From: Monoplex corrugatus
Lineage: Eukaryota > Mollusca > Gastropoda > Littorinimorpha > Ranellidae
Length of the DNA: 64,000 nucleotides
NCBI GenBank assembly: GCA_030674185.1
Contig: CM060314.1
Coordinates: 21,352,023 to 21,416,022 of the forward strand
Reading direction: 5' to 3'
Made by a program: the position numbers and the translations under genes
Shown here: in pieces, positions 36,120 through 47,800 of the stretch
Numbering within the stretch: position 1 is the first letter of the stretch
Layout: the number at the start of each line of letters is the position of its first letter
The notes under the pieces: generated by a model
Told to the model about the DNA's origin: nothing
Databases searched by the model: none
What the model saw: only the letters and a program-made list of their open reading frames with translations

Positions 36120-36310
36120 GCCAGCCTGATTGGCATTCGAATCCTTGCCTTCTGATCCGACTGCGCAGGGTTGAAGAAACACTTTTCCCGTCCACCCAGC
36201 TGTGAATAGGTACCCAATCCTGTTCGACTGGTTGGAAAAGGTAAAGAGTGAGGGAGAGAAGGTGTGCATTGCCCTAATAATGCTACTTAAAAATGAAGGT
36301 CTCTGCCACT
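36120..36310 (+). repeat. SINE family F copy
   Basis: It has a box B-like GGCATTCGAATCC, then CACCCAGCTGTGAATAGGTA and GGTGTGCATTGCCCTAATAA. This body is shared with the copy near 54.5 kb. Confidence 0.55.
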
Positions 36311-38199
36311 TCACTCTTCTACAACCGAATGGTTACAGGACATTTACTTTTTTGCGTTTGCAAATGTAGGCCTCATTCTCTGTATATCAGGGAGTTTAAA
36401 ATCACATAAATTTCAGAGACAATGGGCAATTTCATGGTCACAATTATAAGGGTTGTGGAAGATCACATGGGATTCAATAAACATCCATCTAGCTGTCATG
36501 TAATTAAGTCCCTTGTTTCTGGATTCTTCAAAGAAAGGAAGATCGTTAGTATGGTTTGATCATGTTTGATTATGTCTGTTACAGTGCGATATTTGTTGCT
36601 GCTCAGGACAAGGCCTGAATGAGATAAAAAATCTTTGTTCAACACCTGAGTGACATCAGGATATGGTTTGTAAAGAAAGTGTATAGTCCTGTATGTGTGA
36701 CAGCTTCTCAATTCAAAACTGAACTCCATGACATGATCATCCTCATTTTTATTCATATTCATTTCTTTTGTCGGGCTGCTCTTCCCTTTGAGAGTACGTA
36801 GCCGCAGAGCAGTGCCACCAATTTTTTTTTGACCAAGACTTCAGACAAACAAGATGTCTAATTGGCATTTAGGGGAGGGGCCTGCGGAACGAGTCTATCT
36901 CTCCAAAGTTTTATACCAGGGCAGCCAGCCAATGCTCAGCTTTTCACGGTTTTCAACTGCTGTGGGATCTTGAGTGTGCACACAGCAGAAGGCAGACTGC
37001 TTCGATTCCTTTTTTTGTCTCCTGAAGAAGCAGACTTTCAGTTTGATTCTGTAGTCAAACTGAGGAGAAAAGCCGAGGCCTCAAAAGTAACAAACCCTGG
37101 AACCTCGTGTTTAGTTGTTGGCAGGTGAACGTCTGAACCATTCTCCTTATCGCAGCATTGTGAAAACTGTCAAAAGATTCCGTTGTCCTCCATGTCTTGA
37201 TCTCAGTTTTGTTTCCCTCCTGCTTCCAGGCACAAATTCTTTGAGTCAGTGGGATTTTCATATCAATAGTCTCTGAGAGCTGTTGTTGGACATGGTGACA
37301 ATCTTTTTACTAAGGGAGCATTCACTTAGTCTGGCTCCCCATGAACAATTATTGTTATTACCATGGGGCTTAGTAAATGCTATCTGAGATATTTTGGATC
37401 ACAACAGGTATACTGACCCCACAGAAATGACCTGCAGTAGTGTAATCTTTTCTGGTGACCATGATCTCACATTTCTCATGATATTCTGGCACCAAGGCTT
37501 TTACAGAAGGAACTCGGGCTTGGTGATGTGATGAATTTGGAGAATTGACATCAACGACGCTGGAGTTATGCCACCAAAGAAAAGCAAATGATGGCCCAGG
37601 AAAAAAAACCCAACAAACAAACAGGAACCTCCATTAATCAACAGCACAGAAATCCTCAACACACCCTTTAACAAAATGTGACAAGAATGAGTTTATAAAA
37701 ATTCACTTTGTTTTAAAAAAAAGGAGATTCAATGAAAACACACACACACAAACACATGCACACAGCTTTTCAATTATGACAATCACAACAGAATTTTCTA
37801 TACCGTTTATTGAACTCTACTCAAAGAACAAACCACACTGAGAACACACAGCACATTCTTCCACTGTCTTCACTAAATCTGTAGCACATTCTTTCACAAA
37901 TGTCTTCATTAGATCTAGCAAATACATTTTAAACTAAAAGAGGAGGTACTTGTGATGCCACCTGAAGGTGGCGTTTGTGAGTTAAAAAGTGTACAACACA
38001 AGAAACGCTGACACAAAAGAAGCCAAAAAATTAATCTGAATAGCAGACTACATAGATAATGCTGATGCCTAGATTTCTGTTTAGAACAAATAGATTTCTG
38101 TTTAGAAGAAAGTTCTAAGCAAACAAAAAAGAGAGACAAACAGAATGTGCACACTAAAGACAAAATGAAAGTTCCAATTTATTTTATTTTCTAATTTTT

Positions 38200-39000
38200 T
38201 TTTTCATTTAAGCATGGTTATGCCCCACATGGTCAATCCAGTGGTCTGAACAATGTGGTTATCGTCAAATCCTCTTTATTGCCCCAGAACTGTTCTTCCA
38301 GAGATGTCCCACTTAGCCACTGTTCCTGTCTTTTACTTGTGAACAATGGACAGTACAGAATGTGCTCTGGAGACTGGTCCAGTCTATCATGGACATTCAT
38401 CCATGTGTGACAGCCCCATTTGGCAGAAAAGCTGGAGTAATTGGCAATGTTAAGTCCTCAGGTGGAAAACTGCGGTTTTTGTTGCTGCTTAAGAAAATGG
38501 ATGGGATCATTTCTTATGTTCAGGTTTGAAGTTTCTTTTATAATGGTATTTGTGTCTCTGAAGGAAACGCGGTGTTGCTGCTGTTGTAGTCTCCTTCTTG
38601 CCTTCACCACAGAGTGTGTCTGCTTGTTTCCCAAGATGAGGGCAGGAACGTGCAGGAATCACAGTGTGTGTTAGCTCTGTTAGTTCTTTCAAGGTAGATC
38701 TGGTAAGACTGTTAACCAGGAACTATAGGCTGTCAAGGATTTGCAGTCTGTCAGAAGAATAACTCTGGATGTAGGAGGATATTTTGCTTTGACAATTTTT
38801 GCTGCCTTCAACATGCCTGTCTCTTCTGCCCTGTAGTTGGTGAAAACTTTCCTGTGGGGATGGACATTTTTCCCTTTCTTTTTTACTGTTCTTCTATCTG
38901 TGTAGTATACATGTACAATGAACCCACTGCCTCTATTCTTCATGGCTTTATCCATTACATCATCGGTGAAACCATGCATCCATTTTGAGATGTTCTAGGC
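38200..39000 (-). mobile_element. LINE fragment with RNase H domain (I/Nimb-like), degraded
   Basis: On the minus strand the frame at 38689-38979 reads MHGFTDDVMDKAMKN, GSGFIVHVYYTD, FTNYRAEETGMLKAAK and VILLTDCKSL. This is the D-E-D layout of retroelement RNase H. Further on, broken frames give QSPEHILYCPLF and EEQFWGNKEDL, matching the C-terminal zinc-knuckle region of such LINEs. There is no intact reverse transcriptase next to it. Confidence 0.75.
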
Positions 39001-39319
39001 ACCATCAAACATTTCCACAGTGTGAGAGTTTTGAGGACTGCTTCTGTGTGGTCTCTCGTGGTTAGAATGCATAGGGCATCTGTTACAAAGATAGGTGTCT
39101 GGATGTTCTAGTCTCTAGCATCTTGGAGCGGTTCTTCCTTAAACTCATTTGCAGGAAGGACCTAAGCATGTTTTCCCTTAGCTTTCTTGCCAGAAGGTTT
39201 GTGCTTCCCCTACAGATCACAGCCTTTAGTGTTAGTTGGATGGCTTGAGTATCTCTATGACCCAAAGAGCTATGCTGGTAAGGTTACCCAAACCAGACAG
39301 GTGAAAGGGTAGAATCTGA

Positions 39320-39410
39320 ATGAATGGTGATCCACCCAACCAAAGTTGAGTATGTGGACTGTGCAGCAGTATATATTGCCTGCACAGAGTGGGACTAAAC
39401 AATGTACTCA
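39320..39410 (+). repeat. Repeat fragment, 3' block only
   Basis: GTGATCCACCCAACCAAAGT and GTGGACTGTGCAGCAGTATA match the block near 60.95 kb. Confidence 0.4.
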
Positions 39411-39424
39411 CAAGCATTCAATAT

Positions 39425-39725
39425 ATCATGACAGTTAGGCGTTTGTTCATGAGGGATTCCATACATGCTCCACCAAAAATCTGCCAATAAGTATCTGGCA
39501 CTCCTTTGGCCTGCGCAAAACCCACTGCACTGGTAAGTTTTGAAATGGGGGAGGGGGAAAGGAGGGGAGGGGAAGGGGACAACAAAATCTATGAAATACT
39601 AAGCTGAAATAACCAGAATGATCGGAACATTAAGATGGGCAGCAAATAGCCTGATCTCTGTTGCAGGCTGGAACTGAACCAAAGATACTATATCTTGAGT
39701 CTATGCTATATAGAGCCAGCTGGCC
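39425..39725 (-). repeat. SINE family A copy with tRNA-like head
   Basis: Same body as the copies near 28.1 and 41.6 kb (ATTAAGATGGGCAGCAAATA on the plus strand). It is followed by a tRNA-like head reading on the minus strand. Two more tRNA-like modules lie directly upstream in the same orientation. Confidence 0.65.
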
Positions 39726-39750
39726 AGCAAAAAACCCCCGTTGCCCATCT

Positions 39751-39820
39751 GAGGGTTGAGTCCATGACCCCTGAGTTATAAGCATGGCGTTGTAATCAAC
39801 TAAGCTAGCAGAATCTGACC
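39751..39820 (-). repeat. Second tRNA-Ile-like module in tandem
   Basis: The minus strand reads GCTAGCTTAGTTGATTACAA, then GCTTATAAC, then GGGGTCATGGACTCAACCC. It aligns with the module just upstream in the same orientation. The anticodon position reads TAT. Box B is degraded. Confidence 0.5.
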
Positions 39821-39837
39821 AAAAAATACCATGCTTC

Positions 39838-39906
39838 TCTTGAGGGTGGAAACCATGACCCCTGCGTTATTAGCACGGTACTCTAGCCAACTGAGCTAAC
39901 TAGGCC
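39838..39906 (-). repeat. tRNA-Ile-like module (decayed; anticodon position AAT)
   Basis: The minus strand reads GTTAGCTCAGTTGGCTAGAG, then a CTAATAA anticodon loop, close to the D-arm and anticodon arm of animal tRNA-Ile. The T-arm is eroded: GGTTTCCACCC replaces GGTTCGAATCC. I read it as a SINE head or tRNA pseudogene rather than a working tRNA. Confidence 0.6.
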
Positions 39907-40474
39907 ATTATTAGAGAGAAAGGAACACATAAAACCATACACAAATCAATAAACAGAAACCAATTAACAACGTGCACAGTCTCAAGCAATCTGACACAAC
40001 AGACAATTCAAAAATCGTCAACAAAGAAAACCAACCAATAGTATAACATCTCAATAATTTTGATTAACAGAACATAACCCAAAACAAATCAATAGCTTGT
40101 ATCAATGTAATGCATGAAAAAAAAAACCCAGTAAAACCAAAAACAGCATATTCAAAACAAAAAAGTACACAATGAACTTTCAATATCATAACAATAAACA
40201 CATCTGATTTGCTGTGCAGCATATCACATCTGAACATCAAAGCATCACATTAAAAGAAAATTACCGCTGCATTTTGACAGTCTATATAACTTTTCTCAGC
40301 AATCTTCCCAGCTTTTCTTTCAGAAATTCACCTGTACAATTAACACAGTTTCAGTTGACAACAATATTAATAGTTATGATAAAGCAAGCTTTAGATAAAC
40401 ATTCTAATATATTATATGTTATACAACAATACAAATGGAATGATTATCAAGAAGACAGGTGCTCCTCATTCTTT

Positions 40475-40480
40475 TTTATT
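40475..40480 (-). other. Candidate polyadenylation signal of the OST3/OST6-type gene
   Basis: AATAAA on the minus strand about 165 bp past the stop codon. It is the first such hexamer I noticed downstream of the stop. The position fits a short 3' UTR. Confidence 0.4.
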
Positions 40481-40642
40481 TGAAGGACTTATTCTGCATC
40501 TACTTTCTCTCAACAAACAATTATTGCCTTGATGTATTTTTCTTGAAAACATTTTGCAGCAGTTTCTAATTAAATCTGTAATTAACTTATTTTCTCAGAT
40601 GCTATTCCAGCATGTCTTGAAGTATGTCTGGTCCATTGAAGA

Positions 40643-40658
40643 TCACTTAAAGAGGAAG
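40643..40658 (-). CDS. MAGT1/TUSC3: OST3/OST6-type subunit coding exon 11 and stop
   Basis: A 16-nt coding tail giving S-F-L-F-K and TGA. This matches the YPYSFL ending of TUSC3-type proteins. The acceptor is TTTTCAG. A short terminal exon in this phase is consistent with the family. Confidence 0.85.
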
Positions 40659-42259
40659 CTGAAAAGAACAAATCCAAACATGTAAACATATGACCTAATC
40701 AAGCACATCCACATATACATGCACACACACACACACTGTTAGACTATCTAAACCTAACACACTGTTAGACAATCTAAATATTCAAATCTTCCAGTTGCAC
40801 ACACACATCTTCTCTCTCCAAAAAATACAATAACTTGGATCTCAGATCAGTTACACATGGTAACATGTTAATCGTTCTATTATCTGTTACCATACAGTAA
40901 TGGCCTCCACTTCTGTGTTGAAAAGATAGCGCTTGTTATTATGACTGCTGACACTGTCAAGAGTTTTCTACTTTGCATGTTAACAACTTCAGTCTCAAGT
41001 CAGGACAAGTTCAACATTACCTGTATGGGTAACCCTGGTACTTGGATCTGAACACGGACAGCAGCAGACTGAAGAAGATGGCTACACAGCCCAGACCTGC
41101 CAGGGCAAGGACTGAAACCAAGGTGCACCAACATTCGATTTCAAGTCATTCACAATGCAGTAATGGTATGTGGAAAAAAAAAGAACAGCTATGTTGCTAA
41201 CTCAACATCGCATGTAAGTGTTTAATTTTTTTCAGATGAAACATTTAACTTGCAAGTAAAGTGTAAATGGGACTACAATGTGCACAAAATATTGTTTTTA
41301 TCATCTTTAAGTTCATCTTACTGTCAACACTAAACATTTTATACCGTACACTTTAAGTCCACAAGTATTATGAGTATGTCAAGGAAAGTAATATGAGTTA
41401 CAGGAAAACTCAGCATTTCATCCCTGATCTAGTAATTTACTGAAGAATTGCAGAATCTGTCATCTGCAAAGCTTTACTCTTTTCCTCTGACACACTATTA
41501 GAGCTGAGGGTTTATTCATGAGCGATTAATCACACTCAGACAAAACCCTATGTGCTGGTAAGATCTTAAAAAAGAAATGGAGAGGGGGCGGAGGAACAGG
41601 ACCTATGAAACGCAAAGCTGATACCACCAAAACGGTTGGAACATTAAGATGGGCAGTGAATAGATCTATTTTCATATTGCGAGTTAGAATTGAGCTTGAG
41701 ATATTGAGCTTGAGATACCAGATCCTGAGTCCATGCTCTAGTACAAGAGCCAGCCAACCCACTGACACAATAAATAAACGTAAAAATAAATGTAACGGTT
41801 ACCATCACAAGAGGTATGAAATATTTCAATAAGTAGCAGGCACACGCATTCTTATATGTAAACCGCTCACTCCTCCTGACCTTCATAACAACCAGCATGG
41901 CTGCTACACCGTGTGCTGGAGCCCATCCCATCCTTTATCTCGTTTTTGGGCAGCGTGAGAATTTCAGCCACATGTTATCGCTACTGTCATTAAAAACCAC
42001 TGTGGTAGCATGTACTGTCCAGTAGTTAGTGCTGAGAAGTGCAAGAGACAAGAAATATGTGTATTTTTACTGTTATACACATTTTACATATATTATCTAT
42101 ATGTTTAATAACAATTTAAGTGCATCAAATCTGTTATCTTTGATGAGTGAATCATGGTGTGTGAGTGTGATTGTGTGTGCGTGTGAAAAACAGAAAGTGA
42201 GAGAGGCAGCAAGACAGACAAATACAGAGAGAGGAGAAAGAGAGAGAGGGAGAGGGGGG

Positions 42260-42318
<59 letters not shown>

Positions 42319-42884
42319 CAGAGAGAGAGAGAGAGACAGACAACAAACACAAAAGGAGACAGAAACAGAGAGGGACAGGCAGAGAGAAAGACAGAGAGAG
42401 AGAGACAGAGGAAGCCAGCGAGAGACAGTGACAGATAACATAAGAATGTGAGAGAGATAGAAAGAAAGAGATTGAGAAAGAGAGAGAAAGGCAAAGAAAG
42501 CGACAGAGACAGAAGGAGGCAGACAGAGATAGACAAATAGAGAGAGAGGATGACCGAGTGAGTCTATTGTGTGCATGCAGTTGCGATTTCACTGCTTCAG
42601 ACTTTTCTCCCCCATTTGTCACAATGACAAATAAAAGAATTTCAATACAAGTGTGCATGTGTACACCTCCATCCCTACCTTGTTTCCTTGTGTGTGTAAA
42701 TTGTTTGTTTGCTAGTGTTTTGTATGCTTGTTTGTCACTGTGAGTGTGTGTGTGTATGTGTGCACGTGTGTTTATGTGTGTGAGTGTGTATGAAAGAGCG
42801 TGTGTGTGTATGTGTGGTGTGTGTGTGTGTGTGTGTGTGAATGTGTGTGTGTGTGTGAATGTGTGTATTTGTGTTTGAGAGTGA

Positions 42885-42973
<89 letters not shown>

Positions 42974-44740
42974 CGTGCGTGCGTGTGTGTGTGAATGTAT
43001 GTATGAAAGTGTGTGTGTTGTGTGTGTGTGTGTGTGTGAATGTGGGTGTATTTGAGTGTGAGAGTGTGTGTGCGCATGTATGTGTGTGAGACTAGATGAG
43101 GCATTGTTGTCTCCCCTGCACATCATAAACGAAAATCGGGCAATAGGCCATGTGTTCTGACATGACGGGCAGCACAGGCACAGAATATCTGGAAACCCAG
43201 CCCATGGATCCAGTTGGCTCCAGACTCCAAATAAAATGGCAAGGCGCCTCTCATACCATACCTACAATGCTGGCTTAATTACTGTGTGGCAATCTGACAA
43301 GCCTAAATATGAGGATACCTGTGATAGCAGCTTTTAAGTCTGAGTCTGCATCATCTACAAAATGAATTATATTTTGATGTCAACTTACTCCTTCTCTTGC
43401 CAGGATCCCCCTTCAAAGTGCTGGCCTCATTGAGCATGATGAAACCCACAACCACTGAGCAGTCTGATGTAGGTTAAGGCTGACTGTCTTGTCACACAAA
43501 TGGGAAGAGAAGATGATGAAGAGTCAGCAAGTGGGGAGGGGGAAGGGGGTGGTGCAGGGAAGATGGAGAAAGGGAGAAAGTGAAAGAGATTCTTTACTAT
43601 CTAAAACATGTCTTCCAAAACATGCTGTTTGTTCAAATTCTACTTGAACTGACATGATAAACGAGACATGAACTGACAAGATAAACCACAAATGGACTTT
43701 TATAAAGCAAATTATCAACAAAGTGACTTTTATAAAGCAAAATAATCTAAACATTTTTCAATACTACACTGTACATAATCCCCAGACAATATTAACTTCA
43801 GTTAAGTGAAAGTAAAATTTATTTCTCCTGTCTTTTTAATAAACATCAACAGAAAAGAAAATTGCCTTTCTGTCATGGAGAACAGAAATATTTATCAACA
43901 TGGGGCATAGCCTAATACACTTTATGAGACTAGAATTAATAATACTTAATCCAACTTTCACGGGATCTAAGTCCACAAAAAAAAGTAGGTGTCAGAACTA
44001 AATGAGAAAAATAATAAAAGGATACGAAGCAGCATGACGATGTAGGTCTCCATGATGAACTGCCCCTGACTACTGCCATGAATGTAGTGCTGCAAGGAAA
44101 AATAAAGACAAAAGGATGTATATTCATTCACATAAATTCTGAAACAATTCTGAAACAACTGGATTAAGACTGAGCCCCTCAGATAAAGAATTTTTGCCTT
44201 TAAACAAATACTGTACTAATTCAATATCATATACATTGATGAAAGTGCACTTCAATTTTGACCAGACCCTTGTTTTCAAACAAATGCTCGAAGAATAAAA
44301 TCAATACAATAAATCTGAATGAATTAATAACTTTTACTGCAAAAGCATGTTTTTCCATCAATGAAATATTCCTTCCTCCTGCATCATGAAATTATATGAC
44401 ATACCTTCATGGATATGCAATACAAACACAACCAGAAATTTATACACACTGTAATTTAATTTCATTTCTAAATCACAAACAGTCCATGCTAAAAAGCACG
44501 CTCATTGCACTTCATAGAAACCGAATGTTCCTTCACTTCAAACCGTGTACCAACAGACACTGAAAAAACACAAAAGTATTAGGAACCGCTTGCAACAAAG
44601 AATAAGGAAGAGCAAAATAAAATAAATCACCACACATGTGAAAACACACATGCATACACACACAAACATGCACACACAGATTGTTGACCTAGATTACATT
44701 CAGCCTGTTAGACTTGTGACCCTCAATCCAAGTTCTTATC

Positions 44741-44829
<89 letters not shown>

Positions 44830-47800
44830 AAAGTGCACTCAACCTGTTAGGCATGTGACCCCTGACCAAGTCTATTATTAACACAAACGAACTGTAATTA
44901 ACCTACACTGCGACCAACAGAACAACTGCACATCTTTAACTTGGTCACACTTGTATTAGCTTGTATAAGTGCTTGCACACATCCAAACACAAAAATATTA
45001 TGATCATGCCATATCTTTAGGTGACCTCAGTTTTGGTTTGTTTTGCCGTTTGCTTACCTCAGGTTAGTTAACATGAGGATATCAATACATTTCGTTATTT
45101 ATAAGTAGTAAAACAATAATTTTTATTGTCCCAAATCGTAAATGAAAGCTTTCAAAATGCCAGGGAATCAAGTAAAAAGTAAGTACACAGAAACATGTGA
45201 CAAAATGTTTTCCCCTGAAATCTTGTCCTTATTGAACAATACTACTGTCTAGACTTACCATCTGTCCAGTGTTGGGATTCCTGTGCATGAGTGGAGGCCC
45301 ACGGATATGATTCCACATCTGACCTGAAGTCATGGCAAAGATCACAGCCTGCAAGCAGCAAAAACACAAGCACTAACCTACATGAAAATAAAATCGTGTC
45401 TTTTAACTGCCTGATCTCCTTCATTTCTCTTACAGCTTCAGTACACAGAACTTGGCGTCTTTGTCCAGCAACAAGACACTTCTCTTTGAAAAAATGTTTA
45501 GCAAACTTTCTATAGATGTATTACAGCAATCACGTCTTTCGTGATTTAAAAAAAGATTTATGCTTAAGAAACATATTTATCATTGTGTTGTACCAAGCTG
45601 GCAGGACTAACCAGGCATGTCCAGGCATCTCTAGCAAAAGCAAAGATAAAAGTCATAGAAGAACCTGACACGAGTCTCATGGCTACTGCCATTCCAAAGA
45701 AACTGAAAGCTAAACAGAAAACTTTCTTTCCTGTGTTTTAAAATAAAAATCTGTTAGAAAGTTGTTTTAAATAAATTATTCCAGATATGCAACTGATTGT
45801 CAAACTAACTGACCAGAGCAAGCATGGCCCAGCAGTTCTTGTTGTAGAGAAACTCCAGGTTGTTACGCTTCAGGTACAGCAGGCCGCCCACCAGAGCAAA
45901 CAGCAACACCAGAGCCAGTGTGCCAGAGTAGTTGGGGGGACGGAACACACGGATCTGATCAACCACAAAAATAAACATACAGTCAATTAAATACAGCAAT
46001 TTGCACAAAATGTAAAACAGTATAATGGATCTGTTCAGTGCTATGAAAATGAAAACTGTTCAGTTAAAATACTGCTTCAAATAGTTGGACTTTTTTGTTG
46101 TTGTTGAAATACAGTAAATTTATGGAAAACATTTACTACATGATCAAGTTAGGGTAGATGTTTCACATTTCAAATTTGTTAATAAAGGAAAATACTTTTT
46201 TTTTGTTTTTGAAAAACGAACACACAATACAAACTACCAAACAAACAAACTAAACAAAACACACAAGCAAACCTAACCCAACCATGTGGACAGCTTTGTG
46301 ACATTAACTTAGCAAGGACTGTGTGGAGATGAATGATGTCTTTCCCCACCTCCAAACAAGAATACAGCCTGAAAACAAATAATACTATAGAAAAAGAATA
46401 ATTCTGTAAAATTTTTTTTTAGACAATATCACTTTCAAACCAAACACCAGATCTAGAGTCTTACCTGTACGTCTGTTCTTTCTGCTACCCACTTTGCTAT
46501 CTGCTCTGCCTGAAAACCAACCCTGTAATAAAAATAATTATTCATGTAACAGTATCATGATCAAGTGTCTTGTCTGAGTTAAAACTAATAAAACCAGCTT
46601 TATATAAAACTGCAATAAAACCAAGTTTTCCTTTTATGTCCTTTTTTATATTGTTTTTTTTTCTATCAGTATTCAAAAACAGATTCAGTTAATTTAAAAA
46701 AGTTAAAACTAGTTCTGCTGTAAAACTAAAAAGTCACTATATCCACAATGCAGGCTGAACCATTCACTTTTTTGGTTTTGCTTACAGACGTTAATTGGGA
46801 AGTAAAGACATCCAGGTAAGATTTTTTTCTGATATGTCAGCATTTTTGTTACAGCTAGAATTATTGGAAAAAGTCACTTACAACTACACACACACACACA
46901 CCCACACACATACACACAATCAGAGGTAATTTTTTTCTCATATGTCAGCATCTTTGTTACAACTAGAGTTACTGGGAAATGTCCTTACTCACACACACAC
47001 ACACACATTTCATAATAATTTATTACACTTGGTCCAAGAATACAATAAAAACTTAACAATAAGCTGTCCCTATCTTCTTTGCTTACAAGTATCTATCTAT
47101 AAAAGGATATGAGAATACTGGTCCTGGTATATATTTGTCACAACTCAATTTCTGCGCGAACACACACACTATACAATCTAACAGATTTCTGGACAATCAT
47201 TGTCAAACTGTTACACTTATAACTTGTACTAGTTGTAGTTTGTACGTACCTGTGTATATCCATGGTGTCAGCCTTCTTTGGCTTGCCCTTAGCAGGGAAG
47301 TGCATAAACACTGGGGCAGTGTTAATTTTCATCTGGAACAAACAGTACACAATATCACCCAAATCTATTTTACACATCAATATTTCTTAATAAAAAATAA
47401 ATCTGTCATTACGTAAAACAGTGATTAACCCTCTGACTCCATGACCCTAAACACCAGCATCCCGACTGTCTGACATGACAGCAAAGCTGGTGGATAGGAT
47501 AAGGGAGTAAAAGGGTTAAGGTTTTGCAACTGCCAGAAAGGGCCTGAGGGTGAAAGGGTTATATAAACCGTTGGTGAGATAAGATAATACTGCTTGAATG
47601 GTTGTGTTCCTTCTCTCTCTCTCTCTTTTTTTTTTTGAGATACAAAGATACACATATCATTAAAATGTAGCCAAGACTGTTCCAGACTGATACAAATGTA
47701 AGATATAAAACCCATACAATAGCTTGGATCTCAGAACCTTGCCAGCTCATGGGGCTTACATGCATGCTTAAAGCTTGTGCCATGATCAAGTTAAATCTTC

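Noticed and set aside
39751..39906. Functional tRNA-Ile genes
   Set aside because: The T-arm/box B is eroded in both modules and pairing is incomplete; tRNA-derived repeats fit better.
42097..43126. Long serine/leucine- and histidine/threonine-rich frames
   Set aside because: They are translations of GA and TG microsatellites.
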